Positions 43,953-52,522 of a DNA stretch of 64,000 nt are shown here, piece by piece. Made by a program: the position numbers and the translations under genes. The notes under the pieces are model-generated. The model made no database searches, was not told the DNA's origin, and worked only from the letters and a program-made list of their open reading frames with translations. Each line of letters begins with the position of its first letter. The stretch's first letter is position 1. Source of the stretch: Nocardioides sp. SYSU D00065 (GTDB lineage: Bacteria; Actinomycetota; Actinomycetes; Propionibacteriales; Nocardioidaceae); NCBI RefSeq assembly GCF_017916425.1, contig NZ_JAFMSX010000003.1, positions 186,001 to 250,000 of the forward strand, read 5' to 3'.

Positions 43953-44690
43953 TCAGCGGTCGCGGTCCGTTGTTCCGGTCGGGATGACGCGGGTGCGGAT
44001 CACCTCGGTGGCGACCTCGCGCAGCTTGAGCTGTTGCGCGGACGACAACCGGGTGAGCAGAGCGAATGCGGCTGTCGCGTCGATCTCGAACCGCTCCATC
44101 ACGATCCCGCACGCCTGCGCGATGATCGTGCGCGAGTCCAACGCCGTCTCGTAGTGGTCGAGCTGTTGCGCTGCCAGCACGGCGATGGCGATGTGCGCCG
44201 CAAGCGCTAGGCCCTCCGCCTTGTCGTCGGCGTCGAAGGCGTCGGGCTGCGTGGAGTACATGCTCAGTGCGCCGATCATGTTCTGCATCGTGAACAGGCG
44301 GAACGTCAGGACGCTGCGAGCACCGGTCGACTCGACCAGTCGAGATCCCCACTCGGGCCATCGCTGGTCGTGGGCGAGATCGGGGACGTCGACGGTCTCC
44401 TCCTCCCACAGGGTGTCGAGTGCAGGTCCCTGGCCGAGCTCTGCCTGCAGTCGGTCGGCGGTCGCCGCTAGGTCGTCACTGGCCGCGGGCGTCTCCACGC
44501 GCCGCTTGCCGTACACCAGCGCGATGCTCGCCGAGTCACAGCCGTCGACGTTGCGGACGAGCATCTCCACAGCGGCCGTCACGGTCGCCTCGGGACCGTC
44601 CTGGTCCTGCAGCTGACGGGCAGCCGCAGCCATCCGCTCCGAGATCTCGCCGCTGTGCTCCTTCACGACCGGTCGCTCCTCACTCGTCAC
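43953..44690 (-). CDS. GAF and ANTAR domain protein (RNA-binding antiterminator)
   Basis: 245 aa. Residues about 15-165 form a GAF sensor (DGCDSASIALVYGKRRVETPAA, WEEETVDVPDLAHDQRWPEW, SVLTFRLFTMQ), and the C-terminus LDSRTIIAQACGIVMERFEIDATAAFALLTRLS is an ANTAR domain, which binds dual-hexaloop RNA and blocks terminators. Start at GTG 44690 with GGGAG 4 nt upstream. A longer frame reaches 44786 but crosses strong inverted repeats. Confidence 0.88.
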   Translation of the reverse strand: MTSEERPVVKEHSGEISERMAAAARQLQDQDGPEATVTAAVEMLVRNVDGCDSASIALVYGKRRVETPAASDDLAATADRLQAELGQGPALDTLWEEETVDVPDLAHDQRWPEWGSRLVESTGARSVLTFRLFTMQNMIGALSMYSTQPDAFDADDKAEGLALAAHIAIAVLAAQQLDHYETALDSRTIIAQACGIVMERFEIDATAAFALLTRLSSAQQLKLREVATEVIRTRVIPTGTTDRDR

Positions 44691-44729
44691 ACTCCCATCC
44701 TCGCCCAGCGGCGGTCGGCCGACGGGGGC

Positions 44730-44763
44730 GGTCCACCGGGCCGTGTTTTCGACCCGGTGGACC
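44730..44763. other. inverted repeat upstream of the GAF-ANTAR gene
   Basis: GGTCCACCGGG (44730-44740) with CCCGGTGGACC (44753-44763), perfect 11-bp arms, 12-nt loop. Confidence 0.6.
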
Positions 44764-44777
44764 TGGCGGCGCCGGCA

Positions 44778-44855
44778 CGCGCGCATGACGGCGTCCGCTG
44801 CCGCGGCTGTTACCCACGTCCGCGCTCGTCATGCGCGCGGGCCATCGGCCGATGG
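44778..44855. other. long inverted repeat plus palindrome
   Basis: CGCGCGCATGACG (44778-44790) pairs with CGTCATGCGCGCG (44827-44839), 13-bp perfect arms 36 nt apart; the perfect palindrome CCATCGGCCGATGG follows at 44842-44855. The 276 bp between the divergent genes hold no coding sequence I can support. Confidence 0.55.
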
Positions 44856-44966
44856 GGGCGTCGCGTGACGCAGATCTCGTCCGCGCGGAGGACCCTGCTC
44901 CGTTTCAGGTGGTCGAGCCCGGGTAGACAGAGTCCGACATTCACGTATCGAGAGGTCATCATCACC

Positions 44967-45398
44967 ATGCAACGCATCGCCACCCTTCTCGCCGCCGCCG
45001 CACTGTCGCTGGGGTCCCTGCTCGTGCCCGCGAGCGCGACGGCCGCGCCCGAGACCACCGTCGCGGCGCGTGCCGCGGGCGTCAGCTCGCCGTACTACGG
45101 CGAGAACCCCAAGCCGATCGCCAAGAAGCTCGGCCTGAAGCCCAAGGGCTCCGTCAAGGCCAAGAAGGGCGTTCAGCAGCTGACCACGGATGCCGCGATC
45201 ATCACCACCTACCCGAGCAAGAAGCTGCAGGCGAAGGCCGCCAAGGCGACGCAGGAGGTCGCGACCGGCACCGGCGTGACCCTCAACACGGTGTACGCCA
45301 AGGGCGTCATCATCCTGGTCCTCGACAACCTCCCCGAGACGGCCACCGCGCTCGCCGACAAGCTCCCGGGTGCCAAGTTCAAGGCGTTCGCGCCCTGA
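44967..45398 (+). CDS. small secreted basic protein, function unknown
   Basis: 143 aa with a signal peptide (IATLLAAAALSLGSLLVPASATA). The mature part is Lys-rich (KKLGLKPKGSVKAKKG) with LITTYPSKKLQAKAAKATQEVATGTG-like helices and ends VIILVLDNLPETATALADKLPGAKF. No family recognised. GAGAGG lies 11 nt before the ATG, and TAGACA (44924-44929) is a possible -10. Confidence 0.6.
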   Translation: MQRIATLLAAAALSLGSLLVPASATAAPETTVAARAAGVSSPYYGENPKPIAKKLGLKPKGSVKAKKGVQQLTTDAAIITTYPSKKLQAKAAKATQEVATGTGVTLNTVYAKGVIILVLDNLPETATALADKLPGAKFKAFAP

Positions 45399-45431
45399 TC
45401 GCACGCTGATCTGGCGCCGGGTCCCGGCGGG

Positions 45432-46451
45432 TCAGTCCGCGTCACGCACCGGCCTGACCCGCCAGGCCTCGAGGTGGTCGAAGCCCTTGGCCGACACCCG
45501 GCGCAGCCGCCGCCAGCGCCACGTGGCCCCCTCGTCCTCGCCGTCGTGGCCGAGGGCCTCGTGGACGCCTGCGTCGACCAGCACGCTTCCTGGACGGGCG
45601 ATCGAGGTCAGGCGCGAGGCCACGTTGACGGTCGAGCCGAACATGTCGCCGAGACGGCGTACGACGGATCCGTGGGCGATGCCGGCGCGCACGGCGGGGA
45701 ACGGGTCGTGCTCGTCGTCGCCGCGCTCGGTCAGCGCGAGCGCGATCGACACCGCGGCAGCCGGGTCGGCGACGGTGAAGAGCACCTCGTCCCCGATGGT
45801 CTTGACGACCTGCCCGCCGTGGTCGACCACGAGGGTGGTGGTCTCCTGCTCGAAGCGGTCCACCCACGCGACCAGCTCGGCGCTGCCGAGGCTGCGACTC
45901 TGCGTGGTGTAGTCGACGATGTCGACGAAGCAGACCGACAGGCGCGACTCGGCGCGGGTGGGCGCGGTGGCGTCCTGGAGCAGGTGCTGAGCGGCGCTGG
46001 CCAGGTGCCGGCGCCAGACGTACGTCTGCAGCTCCTCGACGCGGGGGAGCACGTCCTCGACGAGATCGGCGAGCGACGCCGCGGGGTCGCCGCCGTCGAC
46101 GGCCAGGCCGGCGAGCAGCGTGGTCTGCCACTCCGCCAGCCGGGCATAGCTGCGCCCCCACGTGCGGACCAGCGCCGCCTGTGACTCCGCGGGCAGGATG
46201 CCGATGCGCACGAGGTCCGCGGTCGACCGCAGCGCCGCGACGTCGCGCTCGGCGAAGGCGACGTCGTCGTCCCCGCGGTGCGGGAAGCCGAGCTGGTGCC
46301 ACAGCGTGATCGCGAGCTCGAGCGGTACGCCCGCGCGCTCGGCGACCTGGACGCGGGTCAGGGTGGGCTGCTCGCCGAGCAGCATGGTCTCGAGGACCTC
46401 CGCCGCGTCGGCGGGCACCTGCGGGGCGGGGCGCTCCGCCTCCTCGCCCAC
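45432..46451 (-). CDS. class III adenylate/guanylate cyclase-like protein
   Basis: 339 aa. An N-terminal helical region, partly like an HTH (RVQVAERAGVPLELAITLWHQLG), is followed by a class III cyclase domain (about 168-330): SVCFVDIVDYTT with the metal Asp residues, VVKTIGDEVLFTV, AGIAHGSVVRRLGDMFGSTVNVASRL. It should make cAMP or cGMP. It starts 5 nt after the stop of a cyclic-nucleotide-binding protein on the same strand, so producer and sensor are made together. Confidence 0.87.
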   Translation of the reverse strand: MGEEAERPAPQVPADAAEVLETMLLGEQPTLTRVQVAERAGVPLELAITLWHQLGFPHRGDDDVAFAERDVAALRSTADLVRIGILPAESQAALVRTWGRSYARLAEWQTTLLAGLAVDGGDPAASLADLVEDVLPRVEELQTYVWRRHLASAAQHLLQDATAPTRAESRLSVCFVDIVDYTTQSRSLGSAELVAWVDRFEQETTTLVVDHGGQVVKTIGDEVLFTVADPAAAVSIALALTERGDDEHDPFPAVRAGIAHGSVVRRLGDMFGSTVNVASRLTSIARPGSVLVDAGVHEALGHDGEDEGATWRWRRLRRVSAKGFDHLEAWRVRPVRDAD

Positions 46452-46456
46452 CAGGC

Positions 46457-46831
46457 TCAGCCGCCCTGGACCCGCTCGGCCGCCGCTGCGCGCAGGGCGG
46501 CACCGAAGGCGGGGATCTCCTCGGACAGCTCCTCGATCCGCTCGCTCGTGAAGTGCACGACCCGCAGCGGGGTCAGTGCCACCACGGTGGCCGAGCGCAG
46601 GGTGCGGTTGACGATGGCGGCCTCACCCACGACCGAGCCGGGACCCAGGATGGCGATCTCCGTGCCGCTCCTGCGCACCGACACCTCCCCCTCGGTGATG
46701 AGGTACGCCTTGTCGGCGGGGGTGCCCGCGGTGATGGGCGACCAGCCCTGGGGGACCGTGACGGACCGGCCGGCGGCCAGCACGCGCTCGGCGTCCGCGG
46801 GATCCAGGGCGTCCAGGAACGAGTTCGTCAT
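46457..46831 (-). CDS. stand-alone cyclic nucleotide-binding domain protein
   Basis: 124 aa, a single CRP-type beta-roll: VPQGWSPITAGTPADKAYLITEGEVSV, then the phosphate cassette region GPGSVVGEAAIVNRTLRSATVVAL and a C-terminal helix. The Arg-Ser/Thr-Ala of the cassette is present. There is no DNA-binding domain, so it is a sensor or adapter module. Upstream of and probably co-transcribed with the cyclase. Confidence 0.83.
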   Translation of the reverse strand: MTNSFLDALDPADAERVLAAGRSVTVPQGWSPITAGTPADKAYLITEGEVSVRRSGTEIAILGPGSVVGEAAIVNRTLRSATVVALTPLRVVHFTSERIEELSEEIPAFGAALRAAAAERVQGG

Positions 46832-46889
46832 GCCGGATCAACGAGTCAGCGCGACGAACGTGATGCCGGTTCGGTCAACAGTTGTGCAC

Positions 46890-48125
46890 TCAGTCGGCGT
46901 GCAGCGGCTCGCGGGCGATCGGGCAGCTCATGCACCGGGGCCCGCCGCGCCCGGAGCCCAGCTCGGAGCCGGCGATCCGGACGACCTCGATGCCGGCGTG
47001 CTCCAGGCGGTCGTTGGTCTCGTCGTTGCGCTCGTAGGCGACCGCGACCCGCGGCGCCAGGGCCAGGGTGTTGTTGCCGTCGTCCCACTGCTCGCGCTCA
47101 GCGGTGACCGGGTCCAGGCCCGTGTCGATCTGGTGCAGCGTGTCGATCTGCATGGCCTTCGCGGCGGCGACCAGGAACGGCTCGGACTCGCTCACGTCCA
47201 GGGTGAGGTCGGACTCGCCCGACCCTGGGTCCGCCACGGTCACGGTCACCGCGCGGAGCGTGTCGGCGACGTTGGGGTACATCACGACCTTGTCGACGTC
47301 GACCATCGTGCACACCGTGTCGAGGTGCATGGTCGCCCGCTCCTGCGTGATCGGGACCGCCAGCACGGTGTGGGCGAGGTCGGCGTGGAAGACCTGGCGC
47401 GCCAGCCGCTCCACGCCCGCGGGCGTCGTACGCTCGCCGACGCCGACCGCGATCACGCCCGGCGCCAGCAGCAGGACGTCGCCGCCCTCCACGTGCTCGT
47501 TGTGCCAACCGTGGATCTTCCGGGTGCCGGCGAAGCGGGGGTGCTCGGTGTAGATGAGCTCGGTGAGCTGGGTCTCCCGCTTGCGTGCCGGCATCGCGAG
47601 GCTGGTGACGGCCACCCGGTCGCGGACCCACACGCTGGAGTCGCGGGTGAAGAGCAGGTTGGGCAGCGGGTCGACGAGGAAGTCGTGAGGATCGAGCAGG
47701 CTGGTCACCAGTCCGTGGCCGCCGCGCACCTCGTCGTTGCGGATGCCGGCGGTGAGCACGTCGGTCAGCTCGGCGGGGGAGATGTCGCGCAGCGCCTGGG
47801 CCAGGTAGCGGCGCATGGTGTCGCCGAGGTGCAGCCCGGAGAGGGCACTGGTGATCGCGTGGTTGCGGGCCAGCTCGCTCTCGAGGGTCTCGGTCAGCAG
47901 GTCGGTGAGGTAGAGCACCTCCACCCCACGGTCGCGCAGCGTCTCGGCGAAGGCGTCGTGCTCCTCCTGCGCGCGGCTGACCCACGGGATGCCGTCGAAG
48001 AGCAGGCGGTCGTTGTTGCGGGGCGTCAGCCGCTTCAGCTCGTTGCCGGGGCGGTGCAGCATCACGGTGGCCAGTCGGCCGACCTCGCTGTCGGCCCCCA
48101 GGGGGCCGGTGGGGGTGGAGACCAT
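46890..48125 (-). CDS. arcA: arginine deiminase
   Basis: 411 aa, full length. [65 protein letters not shown] and [12 protein letters not shown] (catalytic Cys398) are the ADI signatures. It converts arginine to citrulline and ammonia. The ornithine carbamoyltransferase and carbamate kinase of the usual pathway are not adjacent. TAGAGT on the minus strand (48133-48138) ends 7 nt before the ATG (leaderless type). Confidence 0.95.
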   Translation of the reverse strand: MVSTPTGPLGADSEVGRLATVMLHRPGNELKRLTPRNNDRLLFDGIPWVSRAQEEHDAFAETLRDRGVEVLYLTDLLTETLESELARNHAITSALSGLHLGDTMRRYLAQALRDISPAELTDVLTAGIRNDEVRGGHGLVTSLLDPHDFLVDPLPNLLFTRDSSVWVRDRVAVTSLAMPARKRETQLTELIYTEHPRFAGTRKIHGWHNEHVEGGDVLLLAPGVIAVGVGERTTPAGVERLARQVFHADLAHTVLAVPITQERATMHLDTVCTMVDVDKVVMYPNVADTLRAVTVTVADPGSGESDLTLDVSESEPFLVAAAKAMQIDTLHQIDTGLDPVTAEREQWDDGNNTLALAPRVAVAYERNDETNDRLEHAGIEVVRIAGSELGSGRGGPRCMSCPIAREPLHAD

Positions 48126-48209
48126 GCCTCGGACTCTATCCCTGCGGCCGCTGCGAGCCGCCCGCGCACCGACCGCGCACCGACCGCGCCTGCGGTGCCC
48201 GGTCCGCGC

Positions 48210-49352
48210 TCAGTCGGGCGCTCCGGCGCGCCACTCCTCGGCGAGCAGGGCGTACTCGTAGGAGCTGGTCCAGGTGCCCTTGGACCAGAAGTCGCCCACG
48301 CGGTGGACCTCGCGCCGCATGCCCAGCCGCTCGCAGAGGGCGGCGGAGCGATCGTTGCGAGCGTCGAGGTTCGCCACGATGCGCCGCAGCCCGTAGTGCT
48401 CGAAGCCGAGGCGGAGCACGGCTCGGGCGGCCTCGGTGGCGAAGCCCCGGCCGGCGTGCTGGGGCAGGATCGTCCAGCCGATCTCGCCCTCGGTCAGACC
48501 GGTGCCCTGCAGGTGGAGCATCGAGTCGCCGACGACGTCGCCCGCGTGGGTGACCACCACCAGCCCGACGAACGTCCCGTCGCCGGGCTCGGTGCGGCGG
48601 CGCACCATCTCCTGCACCTCCGCGCGGTTCATCGGCCGGCTGAGCAGCATGCTGGTCCACTCCTCCGAGGCCCACGCGTCGACGAACGCGTCGGCGTCGG
48701 CGGGCTCGTGGGGGCGCAGCACCAGCCGCTCGGTCCGCAGCGGCCAGTCCGGCGGACCCGGGGTGAGGAAGGCGGCACGTGGGGCGTCGACCCACTGCTC
48801 GCGCAGGGTCGGGCCGCCGAAGCGGAGCCGGTCGTAGCCCGTCATCGGCAGCAGCAGCGAGTCCAGACCGGACACGGCGATCACCCCGTCGACCGCCTCG
48901 CCCAGCATGCCCCGCCCGAGCGGGTCGTGCGGGTCACGGCGCAGGAGGTCGACGGCGGCCGCAGCCTCCGCGACCCGCTCGGCCGCCTGCTTGATCCGGG
49001 TGGGAGTCACCTCGCGGAGGGCGACGTGCTGCCCGGAGAGGTACCTCGCCCACTCCTGCTGGCCGGTCTCGAGGTCTCCCTCCCAGAACGCCACGAACCA
49101 GTCGTGCAGCCGGTCGACGCCACCGGCGATGTCGGCCAGCCGGCCGTGCGCTGCCGGCACCATCGCAGTGCCGTCGCCGAGGACGTACGACGGCAGCGGC
49201 AGGCGGTCCTCGAGCATCAGCGCCATCGCCTCGTCGGTGGCGGGGACGAAGTGCTCGCGGACGTAGGCGTCGTCCGCGGCGGTCATCGGGTGCTCGCCGT
49301 TGACCGCGACGAAGCGGTCGTGGACGGCCTGCGTCAGCGCGTCATCTCCCAC
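48210..49352 (-). CDS. GNAT acetyltransferase with unusual N-terminal domain
   Basis: 380 aa. The C-terminal 165 residues are a RimJ/RimL-type GNAT domain (LRTERLVLRPHEPADADAFVDAW, GWTILPQHAGRGFATEAARAVL, VANLDARNDRSAALCERLGM). The N-terminal 210 residues (ADDAYVREHFVPATDEAMALML, LPLPSYVLGDGTAMVPAAH, LHDWFVAFWEGDLETGQQEWARYLSG) resemble a DUF6058-like domain seen in natural-product clusters, by memory of pattern only. The GTG at 49352 lies inside the upstream gene, a 19-bp overlap. Confidence 0.75.
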   Translation of the reverse strand: MGDDALTQAVHDRFVAVNGEHPMTAADDAYVREHFVPATDEAMALMLEDRLPLPSYVLGDGTAMVPAAHGRLADIAGGVDRLHDWFVAFWEGDLETGQQEWARYLSGQHVALREVTPTRIKQAAERVAEAAAAVDLLRRDPHDPLGRGMLGEAVDGVIAVSGLDSLLLPMTGYDRLRFGGPTLREQWVDAPRAAFLTPGPPDWPLRTERLVLRPHEPADADAFVDAWASEEWTSMLLSRPMNRAEVQEMVRRRTEPGDGTFVGLVVVTHAGDVVGDSMLHLQGTGLTEGEIGWTILPQHAGRGFATEAARAVLRLGFEHYGLRRIVANLDARNDRSAALCERLGMRREVHRVGDFWSKGTWTSSYEYALLAEEWRAGAPD

Positions 49353-49936
49353 ACGGTCAAGCCTGCCATCAGCACGCAGACCGTCGCACCCACATAGTGC
49401 AGGACCGAGAGCCGGACCCGCTGGAGCAGCAGGCGGCCGACGATCACCGCGAGCCCCGAGACCGCGAGCAGGGCGCCCCAGGCCCCGAGGAACACCGACA
49501 CCGGGTCGTCGTACTTCGCGACCAGCGAGATCGTCAGCAGCTGCGACAGGTCGCCCCACTCGGCGGCGAACAGGACGAGGAACGACGTGACGACCACCTT
49601 GAGGCCGTGGGCGTCGGCGTCCGCCCGGGCGGCGAACTCGTCCTCCTGCCCGTCCTCGTCGTCAGCGGAGCGCGCCTCGCGGAACAGGATCACGGCCCCG
49701 ACCGCGAACATCAGCGCGGCGACGGTGTGGATCAGCTGCTCCGGCAGGAACGACGCCGCCTTGCCGACGCCGACGGCGACCCCCGTCTGGACGAGGAACG
49801 CCAGGCCGACTCCGATCCAGACGAAGAGCGGCCGCATCTTCGTCGACATCACCAAGGTGGCGATGAACGTCTTGTCGGGCAGCTCGACGACGAAGATGGC
49901 GCCGAAAGCGAGCGCCACCACCAGCAGATCGATCAC
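49334..49936 (-). CDS. TMEM165/GDT1-family cation exporter
   Basis: 200 aa, six or seven helices. Both halves carry the family motif E-x-x-D-K/L-T/S: VVELPDKTFIATLVMSTKM at the N-terminus and FAAEWGDLSQLLTISLVAKY in the second half. Members move Mn(II) or Ca(II) out in exchange for protons. A hydrophilic acidic loop (RSADDEDGQEDEFAARADADAHG) separates the halves. It begins 16 bp after pheA and may share its transcript. With the TerC gene this gives two likely manganese exporters. Confidence 0.87.
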   Translation of the reverse strand: MIDLLVVALAFGAIFVVELPDKTFIATLVMSTKMRPLFVWIGVGLAFLVQTGVAVGVGKAASFLPEQLIHTVAALMFAVGAVILFREARSADDEDGQEDEFAARADADAHGLKVVVTSFLVLFAAEWGDLSQLLTISLVAKYDDPVSVFLGAWGALLAVSGLAVIVGRLLLQRVRLSVLHYVGATVCVLMAGLTVWEMTR

Positions 49937-49952
49937 GCGGCGAGTGTCTCAG

Positions 49953-50828
49953 TCACTGCGCGCGGAACGGGTCGGCGGGGTAGACGCCGAGCACCTTGAC
50001 CTCGGTGGTGAAGAACGCCAGCTCCTCGAGCGCGTTGCGTACGCCGGGATCCTCGGGGTGGCCGTCGACCTCGGCGAGGAACTGGGTCGCGGTGAACTGG
50101 CCGTCGACCATGTAGCTCTCCAGCTTGGTCATGTTCACGCCGTTGGTCGCGAAGCCGCCGAGCGCCTTGTAGAGCGCGGCCGGCAGGTTGCGGACGTTGA
50201 AGATGAAGGTCGTCACGACCGGTCCGACGCCCGCCGGCGCCTGCTCGAAGTCGCGGGAGAGCACCACGAAGCGGGTGGTGTTGTGCTCCTCGTCCTCGAT
50301 CTCCTCGCGCAGCACCTGCAGGCCGTAGATCTCCGCGGCCAGGGGCGGCGCGATCGCGGCCTGGGTGGGGTCGCCGGACTCGGCGACCTCGCGGGCGGCC
50401 CCGGCGGTGTCGCCCGCGACGACCGGCGTGAGCCCGAGCTCGCGGATCACGCCACGGCACTGGCCCAGCGCGTGCACGTGGCTGTGGACGGTGCGCAGCG
50501 TGCCGATGCTGGCCTCCGGGAGGGCCATGAGGGAGAACTGGATGCGGAGGAACCGCTCGCCGACGATGTGCAGGCTGGACGTGGGCAGGAAGTGGTGGAT
50601 GTCGGCCACCCGCCCGGCGATCGAGTTGTCGATCGGGATCATCGCGAGGTCGGCCTCGCCGGTCTCCACCGCGGCGAAGGCGTGCTCGAAGGAGGCGCAC
50701 GCGAGCGGCTCCCAGTCGGGGTAGGCCTGCTGGCACACCAGGTGGGAGTTGGCTCCGGGCTCGCCCTGGTAGGCGATCCGGCGCACGGGTCCCGCCGTTC
50801 CGGCCTGCGCCGCCTCTGCGTCCGTCAC
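49953..50828 (-). CDS. pheA: prephenate dehydratase
   Basis: 291 aa. Periplasmic-binding-like catalytic domain (IAYQGEPGANSHLVCQQAYP, ADLAMIPIDNSIAGRVADIHHFLP, EHNTTRFVVLSRD) and a C-terminal ACT domain (TTFIFNVRNLPAALYKALGGFATNGVNMTKLES). It makes phenylpyruvate from prephenate and is normally feedback-controlled by Phe through the ACT domain. The usual ESRP motif is replaced by ESYM, so Phe binding may differ. The start GTG 50828 is 7 nt after an AAGACT -10-like box. Confidence 0.9.
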   Translation of the reverse strand: MTDAEAAQAGTAGPVRRIAYQGEPGANSHLVCQQAYPDWEPLACASFEHAFAAVETGEADLAMIPIDNSIAGRVADIHHFLPTSSLHIVGERFLRIQFSLMALPEASIGTLRTVHSHVHALGQCRGVIRELGLTPVVAGDTAGAAREVAESGDPTQAAIAPPLAAEIYGLQVLREEIEDEEHNTTRFVVLSRDFEQAPAGVGPVVTTFIFNVRNLPAALYKALGGFATNGVNMTKLESYMVDGQFTATQFLAEVDGHPEDPGVRNALEELAFFTTEVKVLGVYPADPFRAQ

Positions 50829-50897
50829 CCGCGGGAGTCTTCCACGGGCGGCCGTGTCCGACCGGTCGTGACCGGCTCGCGAACATAGGGTTCGAGG

Positions 50898-51296
50898 GTG
50901 CTGGTCCTCTCCGTCGTCGCCGTCGTCCTCGCCGCCCTCGCCTGCGTGCTGGCCGCGCTCGCCCTGCGTCGTACGACGCCGCGCCCCGGCGGTGACGGCG
51001 TGGACGCGCTGCCCGAGGACGTCCACGGTCTCCGGCAGGAGGTCGCGGCGCTCAGGGTCGAGAACGCCGACGCGCTGCGGCACCTCTCGGTCGTGCGCTA
51101 CGACGCGTTCGGCGACGTCGGCGGCCACCTCAGCTGGAGCCTGGCCGTGCTCGACGACGCCGGCAACGGCGTCGTCCTCACCTCGATCCACGGCCGCAGC
51201 GAGGCGCGCACCTACGCCAAGTCCGTCGCCGGGTGGACCTGCGAGCAGCAGCTCTCGCCCGAGGAGGAGGAGGCCATCCAGCACGCCCGGCCCTGA
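50898..51296 (+). CDS. DUF4446-type membrane-anchored protein
   Basis: 132 aa. One N-terminal helix (LVLSVVAVVLAALACVLAALAL), a short coiled-coil-like segment (VHGLRQEVAALRVENADALR), then VRYDAFGDVGGHLSWSLAVLDDAGNGVVLTSIHGR with SEARTYAKSV, which matches DUF4446. Function unknown. TAGGGT (50886-50891) ends 6 nt before the GTG. Divergent from pheA. Confidence 0.85.
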   Translation: MLVLSVVAVVLAALACVLAALALRRTTPRPGGDGVDALPEDVHGLRQEVAALRVENADALRHLSVVRYDAFGDVGGHLSWSLAVLDDAGNGVVLTSIHGRSEARTYAKSVAGWTCEQQLSPEEEEAIQHARP

Positions 51297-51363
51297 CCGG
51301 AACAAGCCGGCCCGGGATGCGGTTGAGCCTCACGGACCGTCCCCCGACCAGGAGCCTTTCCCC

Positions 51364-52437
51364 GTGAGCCGTCTCTTCAGCCCGATCACCCTCCGCGACC
51401 TGACCGTCCGCAACCGCGTCTGGGTGGCTCCCATGTGCCAGTACTCCGCCGTCGACGGGGTGCCGAACGACTGGCACCTGGTCCACCTCGGCTCGCTCGC
51501 CCGCGGTGGTGTCGGACTGGTCCTCACCGAGGCCACGGCCGTCGTCCCCGAGGGACGCATCTCGCCCGAGGACACCGGCCTGTGGAACGACGAGCAGCAG
51601 GCGGCGTGGACGCGGATCGTGGACTTCGTCCACGCGCAGGGCGCGGCGGCGGGCGTCCAGCTCGCCCACGCCGGCCGCAAGGCGTCGACGTACTCCGGCT
51701 TCACCGCCGCGCGCGGCGGTGTTCCCGACGCCGACGGCGGGTGGCAGCCCGTCGGGCCCTCGCCCGTCCCCTTCGAGGGGCTGCGCCCGGACCCCGAGCC
51801 GCTGGACGCCGACGGCATCGCGCGCGTCGTGACGGCGTTCGGCGACGCCGCCGAGCGCGCCCTCGCGGCGGGCTTCGACGTCCTCGAGCTCCACGCCGCC
51901 CACGGCTACCTGCTGCACGAGTTCCTCTCGCCGCTGTCCAACCACCGTGAGGACGGCTACGGCGGCTCCTTCGAGGGACGGGCGCGGCTCCTGCTCGAGG
52001 TGGTGCGCGAGGTGCGCGGGCGGGTGCCCGCCGGGGTTCCGCTGCTCGTCCGCGTCTCGGCGACCGACTGGGTCGAGGGCGGCTGGACCGCCGAGGAGAC
52101 CGTGCGGCTCGCCGCGCTGGTGCGGGAGGAGGGCGTCGACCTCGTCGACACCTCCACCGGCGGCAACGTGCCGCGTGCCGACATCCCGGTCGAGCCCGGC
52201 TACCAGGTGCGCTTCGCCCGGCAGATCCGCCAGGAGGCCGGCGTCCCGACCGGCGCCGTCGGTCTGATCACCGAGCCCAAGCACGCCGAGGAGGTCCTGG
52301 CCGACGGGTCCGCGGACGTCGTCCTGCTCGGCCGCGAGCTGCTGCGCGACCCCCACTGGCCGCTGCGGGCGGCCTACGAGCTGGGCGAGACCGACACCGG
52401 GCTGTGGCCGGTGCAGTACCGCCGCGCGGCTCCCTAG
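51364..52437 (+). CDS. NADH:flavin oxidoreductase, old yellow enzyme (YqjM type)
   Basis: 357-aa FMN TIM barrel. VAPMCQYSA, VQLAHAGRKAS, LHAAHGYLLHEFLSPLSNHREDGYGGS and VLLGRELLRDP are hallmarks of the short YqjM-like class, which reduces activated C=C bonds with NADPH. Start at GTG 51364 with AGGAG 9 nt upstream. An OYE has no obvious link to its neighbours. Confidence 0.9.
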   Translation: MSRLFSPITLRDLTVRNRVWVAPMCQYSAVDGVPNDWHLVHLGSLARGGVGLVLTEATAVVPEGRISPEDTGLWNDEQQAAWTRIVDFVHAQGAAAGVQLAHAGRKASTYSGFTAARGGVPDADGGWQPVGPSPVPFEGLRPDPEPLDADGIARVVTAFGDAAERALAAGFDVLELHAAHGYLLHEFLSPLSNHREDGYGGSFEGRARLLLEVVREVRGRVPAGVPLLVRVSATDWVEGGWTAEETVRLAALVREEGVDLVDTSTGGNVPRADIPVEPGYQVRFARQIRQEAGVPTGAVGLITEPKHAEEVLADGSADVVLLGRELLRDPHWPLRAAYELGETDTGLWPVQYRRAAP

Positions 52438-52522
52438 CCGCCTGGCCGACGGTCATCCCGACGGCCATCCCGACGGGTGGGTGACGCTTGTGCGCCGCCG
52501 CCCGCCCGGCCGACGATGAGCC

